Source: Pseudomonas sp. Os17
GTDB taxonomy: Bacteria; Pseudomonadota; Gammaproteobacteria; Pseudomonadales; Pseudomonadaceae
Length of the DNA: 64,000 bases
Assembly (NCBI RefSeq): GCF_001547895.1
Contig: NZ_AP014627.1
Location: 3,971,501-4,035,500, forward strand
Direction of reading: 5' to 3'
Part shown: in pieces, positions 59,373-64,000 of the stretch
How positions within the stretch are numbered: position 1 is the stretch's first letter
How the letters are laid out: the number at the start of each line of letters is the position of its first letter
The notes under the pieces: generated by a model
What the model was told of the DNA's origin: nothing
Databases searched by the model: none
The model's input: only the letters and a program-made list of their open reading frames with translations
Program-made: the position numbers and the translations under genes

Positions 59373-60692
59373 CTACCAGATCGGCAAGGTGTAGAGCACC
59401 AGGAAGCGGGTCTGGTTTTCATCGCGGAACGCCGCGCCCGCCGGGAAATCATTGCGATAGATCGACTTGCGCGCCACCAGCCCGAGGTTCTTCAACGGAC
59501 CGCTCTGCAGCACGTACCCCAACTCCATCTGAAACTCGCGCTCCTTGCGGTCGCTGGCGTTGAAGGCCGCCAGCTCGATATGGTCGCCGCGCACGTAACG
59601 CAGCCGACTCTTGAGCCCGGGCAGGCCGGAGGCGGCAAAGTCATAGTCGTAGATGGCTTGCCAGGTGCGCTCCTTGGCGTTGAGAAAGTCCGAACTCATG
59701 GTCAGCTCGCTCATGCCCATCAACTCGGTGCCGGAGATGTAGGGCGTGGCCGTGTCGCCACTGGAATGCATGTAGCCCAGGCTCACCCGGTGCCCGCCGA
59801 ACTTGTAGCCGAACAGCGCCGAGAGGTTGCGGTTGTCGACCCGACCGGCCTTGGCGCTGCCGTCTTCCCGGCTGAAAAAACTGCGCAGGTCGCTGCTCAG
59901 CACGCCATCGCCCAGGGGCAGGTTGTGCAGCAGGGCCAGGGTGTCCTGCTGGTAGAGGTCGGCCACCTGGGCGTGATAGGCGCGCAGGCCGAGGTCCTTG
60001 TTGACCTGGTAGTCGCCCCCCAGGTACGCCAGGTGCGAGGTGCTGGCCGTGGCATTGAAACGCCGGTTGGGCGAGGCAATGGTCATGGCCTGGTAGTCGG
60101 TGGAGTCGCGCTTGTTGATGCGGTCGATGTAGCCGGTGTTGAGGGTCAGGCCGTCGATGTCCCTGGAGCTCAGGGTGGTGCCGCGAAAGGTCTGCGGCAG
60201 CAAGCGCGACGGGCTGGCAAAGGCGAACGGCAGGAAGATCGAGACATCGCCGGTCTTCACCGTGGTCTGGGCAAAGCGCAGTTTGGCGGTGGGCGCCAGC
60301 CGCGAGTATTCATCCGCGGCGCGCTTGTCGCTGGCCGACACCGGCAGCAGTTCGGTGCCGCTGCGGTCCGGCGAGGAGTCGAGCTTGACCCCCAGCAGCC
60401 CGCGCACATCCAGGCCGAAACCGACGGGGCCCTCGGTGAACCCCGACTCCATGTTCATGATGAAACCCTGGGCCCATTCCCGGGCGGCGGTCTTCGCCCC
60501 ATCGTCCTTGTAGTCGCGATCCAGGTAGTAATTGCGCAGGGTCAGGGTGCCGTGGCTGTCGTCGATAAAACCCGCCGCCCGGACTGGGCCGGACAACAGG
60601 CTCAAGCCCAGCAAGGCCAGAGCCAGCCGCGTGGGGAGACTGGGCACACAGGAAGCTGACGCCGCAACGGCGTTGGTGGGGAGATTTGGCAT
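59373..60692 (-). CDS. OprD-family outer-membrane porin (second copy)
   Basis: The 439-residue protein has an N-terminal signal region (LPTRLALALLGLSLLSGPVRAAG) and then GTLTLRNYYLDRDYKDDG, AREWAQGFIMNMESGFTEGPVGFGLDVRGLLGVKLDSS, RLLPQTFRGTTLSSRDIDGL and WQAIYDYDFAASGLPGLKSRLRYVRGDH. It ends in LVLYTLPIW. It is an OpdP/OpdK-type channel and, from its place, may pass hydroxycinnamates. The first porin (41.2 kb) is related but distinct. Confidence 0.92.
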   Translation of the reverse strand: MPNLPTNAVAASASCVPSLPTRLALALLGLSLLSGPVRAAGFIDDSHGTLTLRNYYLDRDYKDDGAKTAAREWAQGFIMNMESGFTEGPVGFGLDVRGLLGVKLDSSPDRSGTELLPVSASDKRAADEYSRLAPTAKLRFAQTTVKTGDVSIFLPFAFASPSRLLPQTFRGTTLSSRDIDGLTLNTGYIDRINKRDSTDYQAMTIASPNRRFNATASTSHLAYLGGDYQVNKDLGLRAYHAQVADLYQQDTLALLHNLPLGDGVLSSDLRSFFSREDGSAKAGRVDNRNLSALFGYKFGGHRVSLGYMHSSGDTATPYISGTELMGMSELTMSSDFLNAKERTWQAIYDYDFAASGLPGLKSRLRYVRGDHIELAAFNASDRKEREFQMELGYVLQSGPLKNLGLVARKSIYRNDFPAGAAFRDENQTRFLVLYTLPIW

Positions 60693-61024
60693 GTCCGATG
60701 TCCATTTTTTGTTGTTGTTTTAGGGGGCGAACGAGGGCCTGGCAGCCGACGTCGCGGACAGAGAATGGAAACAGCCCAAGCCTGACGTCAACCACAAATG
60801 ACCGATAATCGAACATTAATAATATTATCTATTTTTACAGTGAATCCTTATTGATAGTTTATCTATCTGATTTAAATGGCTTTATTTGCATTTATTGGCC
60901 TAAATCAAGGCGCTATTCATTTTTTAGTTATCTTTGTTATCTTAATCGCCAGCCACCAGCGCCGGCGCATTCAGGCCCGGCGTCCGACTGGCCACCACAA
61001 CAAAAACAACAATGAGGTTTGCCC
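60693..61024. promoter_or_regulatory. Divergent promoter region between porin and MhpT-like genes
   Basis: The stretch 60800-60945 is very AT-rich for this genome. It holds an inverted repeat GATAG-TTTAT-CTATC (60853-60867) and TTATCT repeats (60826, 60860, 60926-60940). No gene is supported. It should serve both neighbours. Confidence 0.5.
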
Positions 61025-62236
61025 ATGGACAGTCCATCGCGTCGTTCGACGCTGACCATCGCTTTGTGCTTTATCGTTGCGCTGATCGAGGGGTTCGATC
61101 TGCAGGCGGCCGGCACCGCCGCCGCCGGATTGCGCCAGAGCTTCGCCCTGGATCCGAAGATGATGGGCTGGGTGTTCAGCGCCGGGATCATCGGCCTGCT
61201 GCCCGGGGCATTCTTCGGCGGCTGGGTCGCCGACCGTATCGGGCGCAAGAAGATCCTGGTCGGCGCGGTGCTGCTGTTCGGCCTGTTCTCGCTGTGCACG
61301 GCCTACGTGGAGAGCTATTCGAGCCTGCTGCTGGTGCGCTTCATGACCGGCCTCGGCCTCGGCGCGGCGCTGCCCAACCTGATCGCCCTGTGCGCCGAAG
61401 CGGTCAGCGAACGCCGCCGGGGCACGGCCATCAGCGTCATGTACTGCGGCGTGCCCCTGGGTGGCGCGCTGGCGGCGGTGGTGGCGATGTTCTCCAGCGA
61501 ACATTGGCAGACCACCTTCATCATCGGCGGCCTGGCGCCGCTGCTGGTGGTGCCGCTGATGGCCGGGTTGCTGCCCGAATCCAGTGCCTTTCGCCAACAC
61601 ACCGCCAGTGCCGGCACCCAGCGCGCCTCCACCGCCCAGGCGCTGTTCGGCGCAGGTCGCGCGCGCACCACGCTGGCCCTGTGGCTGAGCTACTTCTTCA
61701 CCCTGACCGTGATGTACATGCTGCTCAACTGGCTGCCCTCGCTGCTGCTCGAACAGGGCTTCAGCAAACCCCAGGCGGGCCTGGTGCAGATGCTGTTCAA
61801 CATCGGCGGCGCCCTCGGTTCGCTGCTCGGCGGCCTGCTGCTGGACCGCTGCAACGGGCTCAAGGTGGTGCTGTTCGTGTACGCCGGGTTGCTGGCGGCG
61901 CTGGCCGGGGTCGGGCTGTCGCAGGGCATTGCGCCCATGGCCCTGGCCGGATTTGCCGCGGGGCTGTTCGTGATGGCCGCACAATTGGTGCTCTACGCGC
62001 TGGCACCGCCCTCCTACCCGACCGCGGTGCGTGCCACCGGCGTGGGCGCTGCCGTGGCCATCGGCCGCCTGGGCTCGGTGGCCGGCCCCCTGGCCGCCGG
62101 GCAGATCCTCGCCGCCGGCGCCGGCACCGCCGGGGTTTTGCTGGCCACCTCGCCAGGGCTGGTCATCGCTGCGCTGTCGATCCTCACGGTCATCGCCCGG
62201 GCCAACGCCACGCCCGAGCTCAAGCCTGCGCATTGA
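61025..62236 (+). CDS. MFS transporter, MhpT-like (aromatic acid uptake)
   Basis: ATG 61025 follows TGAGG; the product has 403 residues and 12 predicted helices. It begins MDSPSRRSTLTIALCFIVALIEGFDLQAAGTAAAGLRQSFAL, where EGFD takes the place of the AAHS DGFD. Loop 2-3 is GGWVADRIGRKKILVG and the late motif is YPTAVRATGVGAAVAIGRLGS. This is the 3-phenylpropionate/hydroxycinnamate type. With the porin divergent from it, it probably brings in phenylpropanoid acids. Confidence 0.9.
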   Translation: MDSPSRRSTLTIALCFIVALIEGFDLQAAGTAAAGLRQSFALDPKMMGWVFSAGIIGLLPGAFFGGWVADRIGRKKILVGAVLLFGLFSLCTAYVESYSSLLLVRFMTGLGLGAALPNLIALCAEAVSERRRGTAISVMYCGVPLGGALAAVVAMFSSEHWQTTFIIGGLAPLLVVPLMAGLLPESSAFRQHTASAGTQRASTAQALFGAGRARTTLALWLSYFFTLTVMYMLLNWLPSLLLEQGFSKPQAGLVQMLFNIGGALGSLLGGLLLDRCNGLKVVLFVYAGLLAALAGVGLSQGIAPMALAGFAAGLFVMAAQLVLYALAPPSYPTAVRATGVGAAVAIGRLGSVAGPLAAGQILAAGAGTAGVLLATSPGLVIAALSILTVIARANATPELKPAH

Positions 62237-62248
62237 ACCTTGCACAGG

Positions 62249-62274
62249 GCGGTTACCGGGCTCCCGGTAACCGC
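62249..62274. terminator. Strong hairpin between converging genes
   Basis: GCGGTTACCGGG (62249-62260) and CCCGGTAACCGC (62263-62274) form a 12-bp inverted repeat. It lacks a U-tract, so it is a weak terminator or a barrier between the converging transcripts. Confidence 0.6.
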
Positions 62275-62318
62275 GCCAAGAAGCTTGGCCCGCGACTGCG
62301 CACTGTTCGAGGACGGCC

Positions 62319-64000
62319 CTAGAACCCCACCGTCGCCGACACCAGCCAGGTGCGCGGCGTCGACAAGGTCAACCCCGCCGCGCTGTCGGACGAGCTTGCG
62401 GCCGAGGCCCAGTAGGCGGTGTTGAGCACGTTCTCGACACTGGCGCGCAGGGTGATCGGTTTCTTGCCCAGCTCGAAGGCATAGCGCGCCCCCAGGTCAT
62501 AGCGCTCCCAGCCGGGGATTTTCTGCTGGTTGGCCGGGTCCAGGTATTGCGAGCTGGAGTGAATCGCCCGCGCGGTCAGGGTCAGGCCGCGCAGGCTGTC
62601 GATGTCCCATTCGGCGCCAAGGTTGGCGTTGACCACCGGCGAGCCGGTGCCGCGATTGCCGTCATACAGGCCCTGGCCGGTTTCGGTCTGCACGCTGTCG
62701 AGCAGCATCAGCCCGCCCAGCAGGCGCACGCCGTCATGGGGCTCGCCGAAGACATTCAACTCCAGGCCCTGGTTGCGCAACTGACCATCGGGCTTGTAGT
62801 TGTTGTTCTCGTCGTAGACATAGGACGGCTGCTGGATGCGAAACAGGCTGGCGCTCATGCCGAAACGGCCCAGGTCGTACTTGGCGCCGACCTCCACCTG
62901 TTTGCTGCGATACGGGGCGAACACTTGGTTGGCATTGGTGGCGGTGGTCGGGGCGGTTGCGCCCTGGCTCAGGCCTTCCATGTAGTTGCTGTACAGCGAC
63001 AGCTGATCGGTGACCTTGACCACCAGGCCCAGGGCCGGGGACAGGGCCTTCTCGTCATTCACCGGTTCTTCGCGCACGCCATCGCTCCAGGTGCTGACCT
63101 GGACCCGCTGCAAGCGTGCGCCCAGGGTCAGCAGCACCCGATCCTCGGCAAGGCTTAAGGTGTCGGCCAGGGCCAGGCTGGTGAAGCGGTTTTCCGTGTG
63201 GGTGCTGGTGTCGAGGCGATTGGGACGCCCGGGCAACGGCAGCTCCACCGGGCGGTAGAGGTTGCTGACACCGCGCGGGTAGCGCTCGCCGGCGTTGTCG
63301 AAATCCATGTTGAAGCGGTTCAGGCTCAGGTTCACGCTGTGCCCGACCGGCCCGGTCTGAAACCCGCTGCGCAGGCCGATGACGGCGGTCTTGACGTCCT
63401 CGTCGCGACGGAAGGTGCGCGGGGTCACGGTGAAGTCGCCGGCGCTGTTGGTCACCTGCACCGCATGGCGCAGAAAGTCGTAGTTGCCTTTGCGCGCCCC
63501 CAGGGCGGCGTACACCATCACTGAATCGCTGAGATCATACTCGCCGCGCAGCGCGCCGAAGCTGTCCTTGGAATGGGCATAGGTCCAGGACTGGGCGATG
63601 TTGTGGCGGATGTCTTCGGCCTTGGGCATTTTCGCCGTGGCCGCCACTTCGACCCGCTCGATCGGCGCGTCGGCGTGACGTTCCTGGTGCCCCAGGTCCA
63701 GGGACAGGCGCAGCCGCTCATCACGCAGGTCGAGGCCGATGACTCCGGTTTCGCGCTGGAGCTGCTGGTGGTCCCACTCGGTGTCGCCGGACTGGCGCAC
63801 ACCATTGAAACGCAGGCCGAAGCGGTTGCCCTCGCCAAAGCGCCGGCCGATGTCCACCGCGCCACCGGTCTGCCCGGCGGACGCATAGAGTGCGGTGAAC
63901 TCGGTCAGGGGAGTGTCCGCGGCGCGCTTGGGCTCGATGTTGATGCCGCCGCCGACGCTGCCCCGGGGCGCAATCCCGCCCAGCAGCATGCCCGGACCCT
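62319..64000 (-). CDS. TonB-dependent siderophore receptor (partial, N-terminus off the right edge)
   Basis: The frame is open to the window edge; the visible part has about 560 residues. It begins in the plug domain (GPGMLLGGIAPRGSVGGGINIEPKRA, the usual end of the plug). The beta-barrel follows, with SLALADTLSLAEDRVLLTLGARLQRV, APYRSKQVEVGAKYDLGRFGMSASLF and the C-terminal VENVLNTAYWASA..LTLSTPRTWLVSATVGF, ending in aromatic Phe as outer-membrane barrels do. It takes up a ferric siderophore or similar ligand with TonB. The start, signal peptide and TonB box are outside the window. Confidence 0.93.
   Translation of the reverse strand, partial: GPGMLLGGIAPRGSVGGGINIEPKRAADTPLTEFTALYASAGQTGGAVDIGRRFGEGNRFGLRFNGVRQSGDTEWDHQQLQRETGVIGLDLRDERLRLSLDLGHQERHADAPIERVEVAATAKMPKAEDIRHNIAQSWTYAHSKDSFGALRGEYDLSDSVMVYAALGARKGNYDFLRHAVQVTNSAGDFTVTPRTFRRDEDVKTAVIGLRSGFQTGPVGHSVNLSLNRFNMDFDNAGERYPRGVSNLYRPVELPLPGRPNRLDTSTHTENRFTSLALADTLSLAEDRVLLTLGARLQRVQVSTWSDGVREEPVNDEKALSPALGLVVKVTDQLSLYSNYMEGLSQGATAPTTATNANQVFAPYRSKQVEVGAKYDLGRFGMSASLFRIQQPSYVYDENNNYKPDGQLRNQGLELNVFGEPHDGVRLLGGLMLLDSVQTETGQGLYDGNRGTGSPVVNANLGAEWDIDSLRGLTLTARAIHSSSQYLDPANQQKIPGWERYDLGARYAFELGKKPITLRASVENVLNTAYWASAASSSDSAAGLTLSTPRTWLVSATVGF

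Overview
The window is a piece of a high-GC Pseudomonas chromosome, most likely from the P. fluorescens species complex. This is inferred from the ferulate/vanillate gene set, the OprD-type porins, AAHS-family transporters and the typical Pseudomonas intergenic palindromic repeats. It falls into three parts.

(1) Positions 1-22641 hold most of a temperate prophage whose left end lies outside the window. Leftward (minus strand) genes run from the immunity region outward: cro (17.0 kb), cII, a DksA/TraR zinc finger, a Toprim-VirE primase/helicase, a Q-like antiterminator, a terminator, holin, a lambda-type head module (Nu1, A, W, B, C, D, E, FII-like, Z-like) and a P2-type baseplate module (V, gp25/W, J). 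The phage therefore combines a lambda-like head with a contractile tail. The CI-type S24 repressor is transcribed rightward with two extra genes, one of them carrying a BRCT domain. A second rightward cluster (18993-21573) sits behind a strong sigma-70 promoter that carries what looks like the repressor operator, and it ends in an xis-like gene and a tyrosine integrase. Two plus-strand cargo genes (a lipoprotein at 1.7 kb and a membrane protein at 11.5 kb) interrupt the leftward late operon.

(2) Positions 22642-28290, between the integrase and tRNA-Cys(GCA), form a cargo region rich in apparent defence genes. It has an ABC-type ATPase with a small Cys/His protein, an Mrr-like modification-dependent nuclease, and a coupled operon of a NudG-like NUDIX hydrolase, an SRA-like/HNH nuclease and a small protein. 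I regard the last operon as the best candidate for a new system: it may combine removal of modified cytosine nucleotides with cleavage of DNA containing them.

(3) Positions 28291-64000 are chromosomal metabolism. First come polyamine-type transport and aminotransferase genes with a LuxR regulator, then an unusual DRE-TIM metallolyase with an AEC transporter, and a PatB-type C-S lyase. A large aromatic-acid catabolic region follows. vanAB (vanillate demethylase) and vanR come first. Next is a putative five-gene mandelate/benzoylformate operon (mdlC, AAHS transporter, PanE-family dehydrogenase, aldehyde dehydrogenase, OprD porin) with a divergent LysR gene. After that come a VanK-like transporter carrying VanR-type operators and the ferulate operon ech-vdh-fcs-thiolase-acyl-CoA dehydrogenase, with a divergent MarR gene (ferR). 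The region closes with a second OprD porin, an MhpT-like transporter and a TonB-dependent receptor cut by the right edge. Together these genes would take up ferulate and mandelate-type aromatics, convert them through vanillin or benzaldehyde to the acids, and demethylate vanillate to protocatechuate.
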